Below, in pieces: positions 15,392-24,040 of a stretch of DNA of 37,894 bases. Numbering within the stretch: the first letter of the stretch is position 1; the number at the start of each line of letters is the position of its first letter. The stretch spans positions 1-37,894 of the forward strand of contig NZ_AMRV01000015.1 of assembly GCF_000342165.1 (NCBI RefSeq), read 5' to 3'. The notes beneath the pieces are model-generated. The model had not been told where the DNA came from, did no database searches, and saw only the letters and a program-made list of their open reading frames with translations. Position numbers and translations under genes: made by a program. The DNA is from Pacificimonas flava (GTDB lineage: Bacteria > Pseudomonadota > Alphaproteobacteria > Sphingomonadales > Sphingomonadaceae).

Positions 15392-18361
15392 ATGGCGCGG
15401 CGGCGATTATTGACCGGAGAAGAAAGGCGTCGCCTGTTCGATATCCCCCATGACGAAACCGCGATCGTCGGCCACTATACCCTTGCCGCCGAGGATCTCG
15501 AACTGGTCGGTCGCCGCTATCGCCCTGCCAACCGCCTCGGTCTGGCAACGCAGATCGCGCTTATGCGGCATCCCGGCTTCGGTTTGCAGCCCGACGTCGA
15601 CGTCCCCGATGCGGTCCTTCACTATCTCGCCGCCCAGCTCTTCGTCGATGTTGATGCGTTCGCCGACTATGGCCAGCGCGCGCAAACACGTAACGATCAT
15701 GCCGACATTGCGGCACGGCATCTGGGGCTACACCCTTTTCGGCGAGGGGATATACCGCTCGCGCTCGATCTCGCCGCAAGAGCTGCGGAGCGGACCGATC
15801 GGGGCGAACCTATTGTCCGCGCATTGATGGAGGGGCTGAAGCAGGAACGCTTCATTCTTCCATCGGCAGACACGCTCGAACGTGCGGGCCTCGCCGGCAG
15901 GGCACGCGCCCGCAAAGCCGCGGCGGCGCTCATTGTCGAAAGCCTGGGTCATGCCGAACTGGCGCGGATCGATGATCTGATCGTCAACAACAGCGACTTC
16001 GGCATGACGCCGCTGGCCTGGCTGCGCAATTTCGAGGAAGCGCCCACCACGGCGAACATCAACGGGCTGCTGGAACGGCTACGCTATGTGCGCGGAATCG
16101 GCATCGACCCGGCGATCGGCGCGAAAATCCCCGACTTCCGGTTCGCGCAGTTCATGCGCGAAGGTGGCGTTGCGCCGGCGTTCCTGCTCTCCGATTATAG
16201 CCTTAACAGGCGCCGCGCGACGCTGATCGCGGCGGTCATCGACCTCGATGCCAGGCTCGCCGATGGTGCGATCCAGATGTTCGACAGGCTTGTCGGAAGC
16301 CTGTTCACACGGGCGCGGCGCGGGCGGGAAAGGCGCTATCAGGACAGCATCCGCTCGGTCGGCGAACTTATGCGGCTGTTCGGCGCGACGATCGCCGCGC
16401 TGGGAGAGGCGGTCGAACATGGCGGTAATCCGCTCGAACTGATCGACGAAGCGGTAGGCTGGCACAGACTGGTCGCAGCCAAATCGCAGGTCGATGCGCT
16501 GGCCGAGCTGGCGGGCGAAGATGCGCTTGTCGCGGCGACTGGTCGCTATGCGACGCTGCGGCGGTTCAGCCCGGCTTTCCTCGATACATTCACGTTCAAG
16601 GCATCGGGGAGCGGATCGCAACTGGTCAAGGCCATCGAGGTCATCCGCGATACCAATGCCCGCAAGGCCCGCAGCCTGCCCGAGGGCGTTCCGCTCCCAT
16701 TCGCCAACCGGCAGTGGAAGCGCCTCATCACCGAAGGTGGCCAGGTCGATCGCCGGCGATACGAGACGGCCATCATGGCCACGCTGCGCGATCGGTTGCG
16801 CGCCGGCGACATATGGGTCGAAGGAACCCGCAATTATCGCCGCTTCGACACCTATTTGCTGAGTCGACGCGATGCCGATAAGGTGGCCGACAGCCTGCCA
16901 TTCCAGACCGATGCGGCCGCCTATCTGGAGGAGCGGGCAAGGACGCTCGACTGGCGGCTGCGCCGTTTCGCCAAGCAACTCAAGGCGAACAGGCTCGCGG
17001 GCGTGGCGCTCGAACGCGACCGGCTCAAGCTGCAACCCATGCCGGCGATCACTCCACCCGAGGCGGAGGCTCTCGATCGCAGGCTCGACGCCTTGCTTCC
17101 GCGCGTGCGGATCACCGAACTCCTGGTCGAGGTGGCCGAGCGCACCGGGTTCCTGAGCGCATTTCGCGATCTTCGGTCCGGCAAGGAGCATGACAACCCG
17201 CACGCGATCCTCGCCGCCATTCTCGCTGATGGATCGAATCTGGGTCTAGAGCGCATGGCCAACGCCAGCGACGGGGTGAGCTACGCCCAGCTTGCCTGGA
17301 CCCACAACTGGTATTTGTCGCCCGAAAACTATCAGGCCGCGTTGGGGATGATCGTTGCCGCGCACCATGATCTTCCTTTCACGCGCCATTGGGGAGCCGG
17401 CACTAGTTCATCCTCCGATGGGCAGTTCTTCCGCTCGGGCCGCAACCGATCGGCGGCGGCCGACATCAATGCGAAATATGGCAGCGAGCCGGGCCTGAAG
17501 ATCTACTCCCACCTGTCCGATCATTTTGCCTCGTTCGGATCGCGGATCATGTCGGCCACCGCCGGCGAGGCCCCCTACGTGCTGGATGGCCTGATGCTCG
17601 GCGCCGGCGCGCTACCGCTGCATGAGCATTACACTGATACCGGCGGCGCGACGGACCATGTCTTTGCCCTTTGCCATCTTCTCGGCTTCCGGTTCGTGCC
17701 CCGTCTGCGCGACATCGCCGACCGGAAACTCGGCTCGATCGCCGCGCCTTCGACCTACAAAGGCATCGAAAGCCTCATGGGCCGCACGATCAAGACGGCG
17801 GCGATCGAAGCCGATTGGGATGACATCGTCAGGATCGTCGCCTCCATTAAGGAAGGAGCCGTTGCGCCCTCCGCGATCCTGCGCAAGCTGGCCGCCTACA
17901 AGCGCCAGAACAGGCTGGATTTTGCGCTGGCCGAACTCGGCCGCATCGAGCGGACGCTATTTGCGCTCGACTGGCTTGAACAGCCCGACTTGCGTCGCGC
18001 CTGCCAGGCCGGCCTCAATAAAGGCGAAGCACGTCATACCCTTGCCGCCGCGATCTACACCAACCGACAGGGGCGGTTCACCGATCGCTCGATCGAGAAT
18101 CAGGAATATCGGGCATCGGGCCTCAATCTGCTGATCGCGGCGATTTCTTACTGGAACACCGTCTATATGGACAGGGCCGCCCAGCATCTCCAATCATCCG
18201 GCGGCACCTTCGATGATGCGCTGCTTGCCCATCTCTCGCCGATGGGCTGGGTGCATATCAGTTTGACCGGCGACTATCTGTGGCAAAGGGCAAACCGGCT
18301 CTCCCCTGGCGAGTTCCGCACCCTCAACGATCCCATGGCCCGCCTCAAACTCGTGGCATAG
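15392..18361 (+). CDS. tnpA: Tn3-family DDE transposase TnpA
   Basis: A full-length 989-residue Tn3 transposase. The N terminus (LTGEERRRLFDIPHDETAIVGHYTL) is the DUF4158 DNA-binding part. The catalytic half contains the first aspartate in GTSSSSDGQFFRSGRN, the second in YVLDGLMLGA, the hallmark YTDTGGATDHVFALCHLLGF, and the glutamate in GLNKGEARHTL. It cuts at the 50-base terminal repeats and drives replicative transposition. GGAGGCAGG precedes the ATG. The gene ends ten bases before the right terminal repeat, the usual tight packing. No frameshift is seen, so the element may be active. Confidence 0.97.
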   Translation: MARRRLLTGEERRRLFDIPHDETAIVGHYTLAAEDLELVGRRYRPANRLGLATQIALMRHPGFGLQPDVDVPDAVLHYLAAQLFVDVDAFADYGQRAQTRNDHADIAARHLGLHPFRRGDIPLALDLAARAAERTDRGEPIVRALMEGLKQERFILPSADTLERAGLAGRARARKAAAALIVESLGHAELARIDDLIVNNSDFGMTPLAWLRNFEEAPTTANINGLLERLRYVRGIGIDPAIGAKIPDFRFAQFMREGGVAPAFLLSDYSLNRRRATLIAAVIDLDARLADGAIQMFDRLVGSLFTRARRGRERRYQDSIRSVGELMRLFGATIAALGEAVEHGGNPLELIDEAVGWHRLVAAKSQVDALAELAGEDALVAATGRYATLRRFSPAFLDTFTFKASGSGSQLVKAIEVIRDTNARKARSLPEGVPLPFANRQWKRLITEGGQVDRRRYETAIMATLRDRLRAGDIWVEGTRNYRRFDTYLLSRRDADKVADSLPFQTDAAAYLEERARTLDWRLRRFAKQLKANRLAGVALERDRLKLQPMPAITPPEAEALDRRLDALLPRVRITELLVEVAERTGFLSAFRDLRSGKEHDNPHAILAAILADGSNLGLERMANASDGVSYAQLAWTHNWYLSPENYQAALGMIVAAHHDLPFTRHWGAGTSSSSDGQFFRSGRNRSAAADINAKYGSEPGLKIYSHLSDHFASFGSRIMSATAGEAPYVLDGLMLGAGALPLHEHYTDTGGATDHVFALCHLLGFRFVPRLRDIADRKLGSIAAPSTYKGIESLMGRTIKTAAIEADWDDIVRIVASIKEGAVAPSAILRKLAAYKRQNRLDFALAELGRIERTLFALDWLEQPDLRRACQAGLNKGEARHTLAAAIYTNRQGRFTDRSIENQEYRASGLNLLIAAISYWNTVYMDRAAQHLQSSGGTFDDALLAHLSPMGWVHISLTGDYLWQRANRLSPGEFRTLNDPMARLKLVA

Positions 18362-18371
18362 CCAGTGTTCT

Positions 18372-18421
18372 CATTATGTCCGCCAAATCGTTGTCTGGCG
18401 CACAAACCTTGAGGTGACGCC
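18372..18421 (-). repeat. right terminal inverted repeat of the chromate transposon
   Basis: The complement of the left 50-base repeat with one mismatch. It begins ten bases after the transposase stop codon and ends at the CACCA duplication. Confidence 0.95.
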
Positions 18422-18426
18422 CACCA
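18422..18426. repeat. target-site duplication, right copy (CACCA)
   Basis: The same pentamer as 7415-7419, directly abutting the right terminal repeat. Confidence 0.92.
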
Positions 18427-18802
18427 CGGCAGGAGCGACTGGTCCCGCGACCATCCGTGCCGGCGCCGGCGTATCAGCGATCGCGACAGTGAGTTCGTCC
18501 TTCGTGAACACCTTCAGTTCGCGCCCTGACGGGATCTCCCCGCTGTGGCCCGTTACAAAGAAACCGGCAACTGGAATTGCGACGACAGCGCCGATCGTAG
18601 CGACGGTGTTGCCTCACCCTTCTTGGCGGAATTTGCCGACGACCGGGATGCGGTTGCCGTCGACCTCAATGTAACGGATCTCCACATCCATCTTGCCGGA
18701 TTTCCCGAACATCCCCTTGCCAGTCATCCAAGTGATCTCACTCAGTGCGCGCTAGCCTTTGGGGATGACCACGTAACCATTTTGAATGACGTCGTACATC
18801 AT
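18422..18802 (-). pseudogene. larger fragment of the gene split by the transposon, with two in-frame stops
   Basis: Reading the minus strand from about 18802: MYDVIQNGYVVIPKG, a TAG, RALSEITWMTGKGMFGKSG, DVEIRYIEVDGNRIPVVGKF, RQEG, a TGA, then GNTVATIGAVVAIPVAGFF and EIPSGRELKVFTKDELTVAI up to the transposon. All pieces are in one frame. From memory they resemble a sphingomonad family of exported proteins with VVIPRGTP..EITWRTGKG and FRQEGEGNTVATVGAV segments; I know no function for it. Upstream of about 18830 the sequence changes into a thermonuclease remnant on the other strand, so the true 5' end is lost. The gene is thus truncated, stopped twice and split by the transposon. Confidence 0.68.
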
Positions 18803-18875
18803 CGAGCGATTGAAGGTGTAACTCTGGATGATCCTGATTACCGTCCTGCTCGTCTCCGTCCGGTCATCGTTGTTG

Positions 18876-19145
18876 AGCCCGCGCCCACGCCTGAACTGCA
18901 TAGCGGCGCGCAAAACGGACGGTGCAGCGCCGGTCACCCGTACCCTACCCCGACAGCGGGGAAAGCAAAAGACGCGCTTGGTCCACCTTCTGAAGCCCAG
19001 TGCTGAGAGGCTTGGTAGAGGCCATGTTGGCCTCTACCGCGCTCCGGTTCTATCCTTCCGTGTCAGCCGGCAGCGCTGCCGGTACGCGTCCAGCGGCGTG
19101 ATGCTGGCGAACCGACCATGTCGAGATCAGCTGCGCGCTATGGAG
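18876..19145 (+). pseudogene. decayed thermonuclease-like gene, second copy
   Basis: Pieces in alternating frames match the intact minus-strand gene at 28788-29246. PRPRLNCIAARKTDG matches PRLRLNGIAARETDG; GRCSAGHPYPTPTA matches GTCRGGHPCPTATA; RGHVGLYRAPVLS matches SGHTGLYGAPVLS; CWRTDHVEISCA matches CWRPDTVEISCA. At least two frameshifts separate the blocks, and both ends are missing. It is therefore a dead relative, in opposite orientation about 10 kb from the intact copy. A 10-bp perfect hairpin (19014-19038) sits inside it, where the intact copy has no such palindrome. Confidence 0.78.
19014..19038. repeat. 10-bp perfect hairpin inside the thermonuclease remnant
   Basis: GGTAGAGGCC (19014-19023) pairs with GGCCTCTACC (19029-19038) around ATGTT. 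Confidence 0.6.
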
Positions 19146-19225
19146 CCGATGTTTCTCAGCTTGGCTAAGTTTGATTTTACCGTGCCGTCGACCCTCTCAA
19201 TGTAAACGAGATGCTCTACAAACGA

Positions 19226-19261
19226 GAAACCCTGCGACGGTAGCGTTCGCCGCAGGGTTTC
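19226..19261. terminator. 11-bp perfect hairpin, terminator-like
   Basis: GAAACCCTGCG (19226-19236) pairs with CGCAGGGTTTC (19251-19261) around a 14-base loop. It lacks a following T-run. It lies downstream of the thermonuclease remnant and may be its original terminator. Confidence 0.5.
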
Positions 19262-20498
19262 GGTACGCTCAAATCCTTGCTCGGCCACCGGAGTGCGATA
19301 CAATGGGCGCGCATTTCTTCAGCAAATTAGCTCGTGCTGGTACGCACGAACACCGCCTCGTCGATACGCTCAAATGCATTTTGGTAAAGCTGAGCGTCCA
19401 AAATGGAGTTCGAAGTAGTTTCCTCTTGACCAAACAGCGACGAAACATTCTTTGCTTAAACAAAATTTAATCGAACTCTCGACATGTCCGGATTTAATTG
19501 CTCGATATATGCTGTCCCTCGCACCTGCTTTGTCGAACCGCCTCCACCTAATGCTTCCATGAAGCTCGTTGAGCGTTTGGAATTGCTGGTTGCATTTATA
19601 AAGCCTGTATCAAGATCAGCGGCCTCTCGACGTCAAACTCACCAGCCCGCAGGCGTCGACCCCTCGCGAATATTCGATGCCCATGAGATCGCGACCGTTG
19701 AGGAGGGCAGCCAGGCGCGGCCCCTCACCTCTATTGCTCCATACAAGTCGTTTTATGCGCCCACTGCCTGACTTGGCATCGTGGCCTTTCCGCCAATCCT
19801 AAACACGTCAGGACCCTTCGAAACCCAGCCGGCGGCCCCAAGCTGCCGCGCCTCAAAGATATGAAGCCTAGGCTGCTCACGGGCTGGATCTCGCTATGCT
19901 TCGGAACAATTCGCTGCTCACAGTTCAATCCAATCATTTTTGTTCAGTGCCGCGGCAACAGAAAGCAAATCGTTCCTGATGAGTCATTCGACGCCGGACC
20001 AAGTCGAGCCAGATGGCCTCGGGGCAATCCGACAACCAAGACACGGGGAGCGTAGGGTAGGGCAGGGCAGGGCAGGGGAGCCGCAATAACAGCCTCAATT
20101 TCCCTTCCCATCGGTTCTGCCGATCGACGGCGCGGGAGGTCGGCCGCCGGCCAGGCAGCTTTAAGCCGACCATTCCCCTATGGCGCCGCCGCTTTCAGCC
20201 TTAGCGTCACCGATCACCCGACGGTATCGACGGATTGTCACCGAAAACCCGTTCTCCACGTGCTTATGGGCTCCGTATCAGCAGACGGTTGGTTCACCAA
20301 AACAGAGTAACAGCTCGCTCCTCGGTCGAAAGTCACTCCCTATGGCATAGGACCAGGGCCGATTTATCGTTTGAAATGAATCGTTTTTCTCAGTCCGAAA
20401 AGCAAACCCAAAGCTGAAGCTGTCCGCACGGTGCATCTGTTTGATCGGGGGATCAGTGACATTTACTCACAGGAGCTAATCAGCGCACGAGATGATCA
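19262..20498. other. decayed, gene-free accessory stretch
   Basis: Open frames here are short and none resembles a known family. It contains the G-rich run at 20055-20078, and a gatcagtgac decamer at about 20450 that recurs at the start of the iteron array. I see no RNA gene. Minus-strand frames at 19600-19715 and 19934-20173 have stretches of ordinary-looking protein but contain stops or lack starts, and may be relics. Confidence 0.5.
20055..20078 (+). repeat. G-quadruplex motif, five G-runs
   Basis: Five runs of three or four G separated by TA, CA, CA and CA: a short GGGCA tandem repeat that meets the standard quadruplex pattern with two-base loops. Confidence 0.7.
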
Positions 20499-20652
20499 GT
20501 GACGTTCTGTCGGGATATCGGTGACGCTCTGTCGGGATATCGGTGACGTTCTGTCGGGATATCGGTGACGTTCTGTCGGGATATCGGTGACGCTCTGTCG
20601 GGATATCGGTGACGCTCTGTCGGGATATCGGTGACGCTCTTACGGGATTTTG
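20499..20652. repeat. iteron-like array of 22-bp direct repeats
   Basis: Six contiguous 22-base units beginning GTGACGYTCTGTCGGG and ending ATATCG lie at 20499, 20521, 20543, 20565, 20587 and 20609. They differ only at position 7, which reads T, C, T, T, C, C. A diverged seventh unit occupies 20631-20652, and a weaker eighth follows to about 20674. The length equals two helical turns, as in plasmid iterons bound by Rep proteins. No replication gene is recognisable on either side. Repeated transposase-binding sites at the end of an IS21-type element are the main alternative. Confidence 0.9.
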
Positions 20653-20674
20653 GAAACATTCCTGTGGGGTATCA

Positions 20675-21343
20675 GATACAGCCCTCGACTGCGAATCGCG
20701 GGAATTCCTTGGCTCAACGAGCCGACACGCGCCCTTAACTTTCTAACATGGTCTAACTGTCTAAAGGCAAACCGAAACGCCCACCCGATCATAAACACCC
20801 CGAATTTACAGTTGTGTCCGACATAACCTCGGTCAGCCTGAAGAGGGCGAAACGGAGCCCGCGCGGCTTCAGGAGAGGCGCTGAACAACCTGCTTGCGAC
20901 ACCCGCTCCGAACCTACGCGATCTGCTGAAAAAGGCCGAGATCATGAACGCCTAAGCGCTCGAGGGGCAGCGCTGCTGATCGAGGATCTGAAGCGGATGA
21001 ATGGCTGCTCGAAGTGTGCAGTCCACAAATTATAATAGGATGGCGAGCACCGGATTGTCATCCGTCGCGTGCTGATCCGGCGCTTGCGGCCACAGTAGAT
21101 CCGCACCGCCTTAGCCAGAAATGGAGCGCAAGTCGCTAAAGAGGCTTCGAGTGGGCGACCGGGATCGAGCCGGCATCATTAGCTTCGAAGGCATGCAGCC
21201 GGTGTTTGCCCACAGGATGCCGATAATTCCGCATCGATCTGAAGCGTCGCCGCACCATTCTCTCGCGCCGACCTCTCCTGCAGCTAAGCCGGTGGTTCCT
21301 GCCCTACTCCCGCTACCTCCGCGAAAGCGTACGGAAATAGCTC
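20675..21343. other. gene-poor stretch right of the iteron array
   Basis: No intact gene. Plus-strand pieces around 20870-21020 (NNLLATPAPNLRDLLKKAEI, then LLIEDLKRMNG in another frame) look like a small decayed gene of unknown type. A TATAAT-like box occurs near 21031. I looked for a Rep, ParA or integrase gene and found none. Confidence 0.45.
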
Positions 21344-22723
21344 TCAGGACGCGATCTTGATTGACTTGATATTCACGAACTCCTTCAAACCCTCCGGTCC
21401 GTGTTCCCGGCCATATCCTGAACCTTTCACGCCGCCGAAAGGAAGAGCAGGCGACGCAACATCGAACGTATTGATGAACACCATCCCAGTGTCGAAACGA
21501 GTGGCCGCGAGTTCGCGGGCGCGGTCCACGTTGCGGCTGAAAATCCCTCCGCCCAGGCCGTATCGGCTGTCATTGGCGATGCGCATGGCGTCTTCGTCGT
21601 CTTTGGCGCGGATGATCGACGCTGCCGGGCCGAACAGTTCATCGTCATAGGCAGGCTGGCCCGGTTCGACATTGGCCAGCACGGTGGCGGGATAGAACCA
21701 GCCGGTGCGATCCGGAATTTCGCCGCCGACGACCAACTGGGCGCCCTTGGCCACGCTTTCCTCAACCTGCTCGTGCAGCTTGCCGCGCTGCGCTTCGGAG
21801 ACGAGCGGGCCCAGTTTGGTGGCGCCATCGTTGGGATCGCCCATCTCGATCTCGCCGAACTGTTCGGAATAGGCCTTCACAAAGGCATCGTAATTCCTGT
21901 CGGTCACGATGAAGCGCTTGGCATTCACGCAGGTCTGGCCGTTATTGTAGAGGCGGCCGGCGACGCAGGTTTTCACAGCAAGATCCAGGTCGGCATCGTC
22001 GAGTACCAGGTAGGCATCGTTCGATCCGAGCTCGAGGACGGTCTTCTTGACATGCTCCCCAGCCTTGGCGCCGACCTGGCGCCCCGCCGTGTCGCTTCCG
22101 GTCAGGGTCACGCCGCGCACCAGATCGTTCGCGATGATCGCGTCCGACTGATCGTGCGTAATGCGCAAGATGCCAAACAGGCCCTTGGGCAGACCGGCCC
22201 CTTCGTAGAGATCGCGCAGGAAAATGCCGCTACCGGTACAATTCTCGGAATGCTTCAGCAAAACTCCGTTGCCGGCCATGAGGCTGGCGATGGAGTAGCG
22301 GATTGCCTGATACGCAGGAAAATTCCACGGCTGGATTCCGTACACCACGCCGATTGGCGCATGAACGACTACGCCGGTCGCGCCTTCGACCTCGCGCTCC
22401 TTGTCGGCCAGGACCTTGGGTCCGTGCTCCGCGGTGTAGTCGCATATGCCGGCACAAAGGTCGATCTCCTCCCGACTGTCGCCGATCAACTTGCCGGTCT
22501 CATCAGTCATTAACTGAGCAAATTCTTCCTTCTTTGCGCGCAATGCCGCGCCAATCGCCGATACAATTTTTGCCCGGTCGTCCAGGCTACGCAGCCGCCA
22601 TTCGAGGAAGACATCATGACTTGTCTGTACGATGGCAGCCGCTTCCTCGTCCGACATATAGTCGTAGGACGCGATCACCTTTTCGGTGAGTGGATTGATG
22701 ATCGTAATCTGTTTGTCGGCCAT
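21344..22723 (-). CDS. NAD(P)-dependent succinate-semialdehyde-type aldehyde dehydrogenase
   Basis: A 459-residue aldehyde dehydrogenase. Visible functional residues are Asn134 in QPWNFPAYQA, Lys157 in LLKHSE, the general base Glu231 in TVLELGSNDAY, and the nucleophile Cys265 in NNGQTCVNAKRF. The GSDTAGRQVG segment is the cofactor loop. The size and the ELGSNDAY variant fit the short succinate-semialdehyde dehydrogenase group, converting an aldehyde to the acid. The start at 22723 is set by AAAGGAGG six bases upstream; the open frame extends 74 codons further, but that part is read through the intergenic region and the neighbour. It follows the metallo-beta-lactamase-like gene by 37 bases and is probably cotranscribed. 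The exact substrate is uncertain. Confidence 0.92.
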   Translation of the reverse strand: MADKQITIINPLTEKVIASYDYMSDEEAAAIVQTSHDVFLEWRLRSLDDRAKIVSAIGAALRAKKEEFAQLMTDETGKLIGDSREEIDLCAGICDYTAEHGPKVLADKEREVEGATGVVVHAPIGVVYGIQPWNFPAYQAIRYSIASLMAGNGVLLKHSENCTGSGIFLRDLYEGAGLPKGLFGILRITHDQSDAIIANDLVRGVTLTGSDTAGRQVGAKAGEHVKKTVLELGSNDAYLVLDDADLDLAVKTCVAGRLYNNGQTCVNAKRFIVTDRNYDAFVKAYSEQFGEIEMGDPNDGATKLGPLVSEAQRGKLHEQVEESVAKGAQLVVGGEIPDRTGWFYPATVLANVEPGQPAYDDELFGPAASIIRAKDDEDAMRIANDSRYGLGGGIFSRNVDRARELAATRFDTGMVFINTFDVASPALPFGGVKGSGYGREHGPEGLKEFVNIKSIKIAS

Positions 22724-22760
22724 GGCTGGCCTCCTTTCTTCGAGGGGAATGGGTAGAGGC

Positions 22761-23639
22761 TCAACCAAATTCGGCGCGGTGTTTGTCGAGTGTTTTCCGA
22801 ACTCCGGACAAAGCCTCCAGAAGCTCCTTTTGCCAGCCTTCCCGGGAAAGCCGGCGAACGGCCGAGTGGGCAGCGCAGACGATGGACGTGTGCGTCCAAT
22901 CCTGGGCAATTTTCTGTGCCCACCGGACGAAAGCGTCCGCTGCACCCGGTCGCTTCTCCAAGGCCTTTGGCAACGCCTGATGAAATTTGAGTTGCGATTG
23001 GGGTAGAATTCGCCCCAAGATGCCAGGCGCTGCCAGCACGTTCAGCGTGTCGTCGACGTGCACGATGCCGCTGTCCCGATGGCGGACCAGCACCGATCCT
23101 GCGTGAACGCTATCATCGTCGGTCACCAGATCGACGCCGCCAGGTAGGGAGAAGTCAAGTTCCTTGACGAAATCGGCTTGAGTCCGGGGATCTTCGATGA
23201 CCCCATCCTCCCACGGCAGTTCCGCTGCCGCTACGCGGTGCCGGCGAGTCCCGATCAGTCGCGCTGGCGGGGCCAGATCGTGCATGGCGCGGCAGTGAAG
23301 CGTATGAAACGGATGAACGTTGATGATCGCGTCGATCGCTTTCCCGCCATCCGTGAGGGCGAGTAAGTTCTCCCGGTCATCATCGTCCACTGAATAGCTA
23401 TCGAGTACGAGGAACCGCCCGTTGGCGCAGCGGACCAGCGACATCTGAGTCCCGACGTCCAGAATTTTTGCGATCTTGAAGGATCCACGAAAATTCCAGA
23501 AATTCTCCGCCAGCTGCTGCAATGGTTTCTCGCCCTTCAGAAAATCACCGACATGTCCGTTTCGAAAAGACGAAGCGAAGTGGCTATGACGACTCAAAGC
23601 GTCGACTGGTCGCTTGTTCCTGTCTTGCCGCTGCGTCAC
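22761..23639 (-). CDS. metallo-beta-lactamase-like (DUF4336-like) hypothetical protein
   Basis: About 292 residues from the preferred GTG. The conserved part starts at NFWNFRGSFKIAKILDVGTQ, continues ANGRFLVLDSYSV, and has a histidine cluster NVHPFHTLHCRAMH, ARLIGTRRHR, then DSGIVHVDDTLNVL and CAAHSAV. The HPFHTLH segment resembles the metal-binding HxHxDH of the metallo-beta-lactamase fold, but lacks the aspartate. The family is common in sphingomonads from memory; its function is unknown. The open frame reaches a TTG at 23786, but the extra N terminus has no protein character. The start is therefore uncertain and could even lie further in. It is upstream of the dehydrogenase in the same direction. 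Confidence 0.68.
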   Translation of the reverse strand: MTQRQDRNKRPVDALSRHSHFASSFRNGHVGDFLKGEKPLQQLAENFWNFRGSFKIAKILDVGTQMSLVRCANGRFLVLDSYSVDDDDRENLLALTDGGKAIDAIINVHPFHTLHCRAMHDLAPPARLIGTRRHRVAAAELPWEDGVIEDPRTQADFVKELDFSLPGGVDLVTDDDSVHAGSVLVRHRDSGIVHVDDTLNVLAAPGILGRILPQSQLKFHQALPKALEKRPGAADAFVRWAQKIAQDWTHTSIVCAAHSAVRRLSREGWQKELLEALSGVRKTLDKHRAEFG

Positions 23640-24040
23640 AGCCTCTGCTGAACATTTCAGTGTTTCCTCGCACGCTCTGAAGAGGCCACTAAATTGTAAC
23701 GCCAGCTTTTCTGCCGAAATGCCAATTTGGTTCGAGTGGGCCTCAGGGGCAAAGGCCGGTCCGATTCTTGGAATGCAGACGACCAACGAGCTTGCTGAAG
23801 CGCGTGAGCACGAAAGTGAGATCTAGATGGCAAAGTCGCGAAGGCTGCCTGCACGGCTTATGGGCTACAGGCTTAATCCAGCTAATGGATCGAACGAAGC
23901 GGCTCTTCAGGATTGAAGTATGAAACTGCGTCTGGATAACATAGTGGGAAATCGCGTAGGACCAAAGCGATATCGCACAAACAAAGCTGCTGAATAGTCG
24001 AATTATGATGTGGCGCTGAAGGCAGCGCAACAAGGAATTC

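Larger units (their letters stand above)
7420..18421 (+). mobile_element. complete Tn3-family chromate-resistance transposon, 11,002 bp
   Basis: The ends are 50-base inverted repeats differing at one position, flanked by the perfect duplication CACCA. The element carries a divergent serine resolvase and a 989-residue DDE transposase with an intervening res-like region next to the right end. Cargo to the left comprises Rap1a/Tai-like, PepSY and DUF1259 genes on the minus strand, then chrB-chrA-superoxide dismutase-Cj0069 family on the plus strand. The cargo contains an IS5-family insertion (13216-14064), so the transposon was 851 bp shorter before it, counting the TA duplication. The intact ends, transposase and resolvase suggest it is still movable. 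Confidence 0.93.

Noticed and set aside
16079-17203. 374-codon minus-strand open frame
   Set aside because: Antisense shadow of the intact Tn3 transposase.
19934-20173. Minus-strand 79-codon open frame over the G-rich run
   Set aside because: The repeat forces a Leu-Pro/Cys-Pro/Tyr-Pro run and no family resemblance is visible; not enough to support a gene.
20499-20652. CRISPR array
   Set aside because: The 22-base units are contiguous with no spacers between them and there are no cas genes; the arrangement is iteron-like.
22724-22945. 74-codon N-terminal extension of the aldehyde dehydrogenase
   Set aside because: It overlaps the upstream gene, has no protein character, and a strong AAAGGAGG sits before the internal ATG at 22723.
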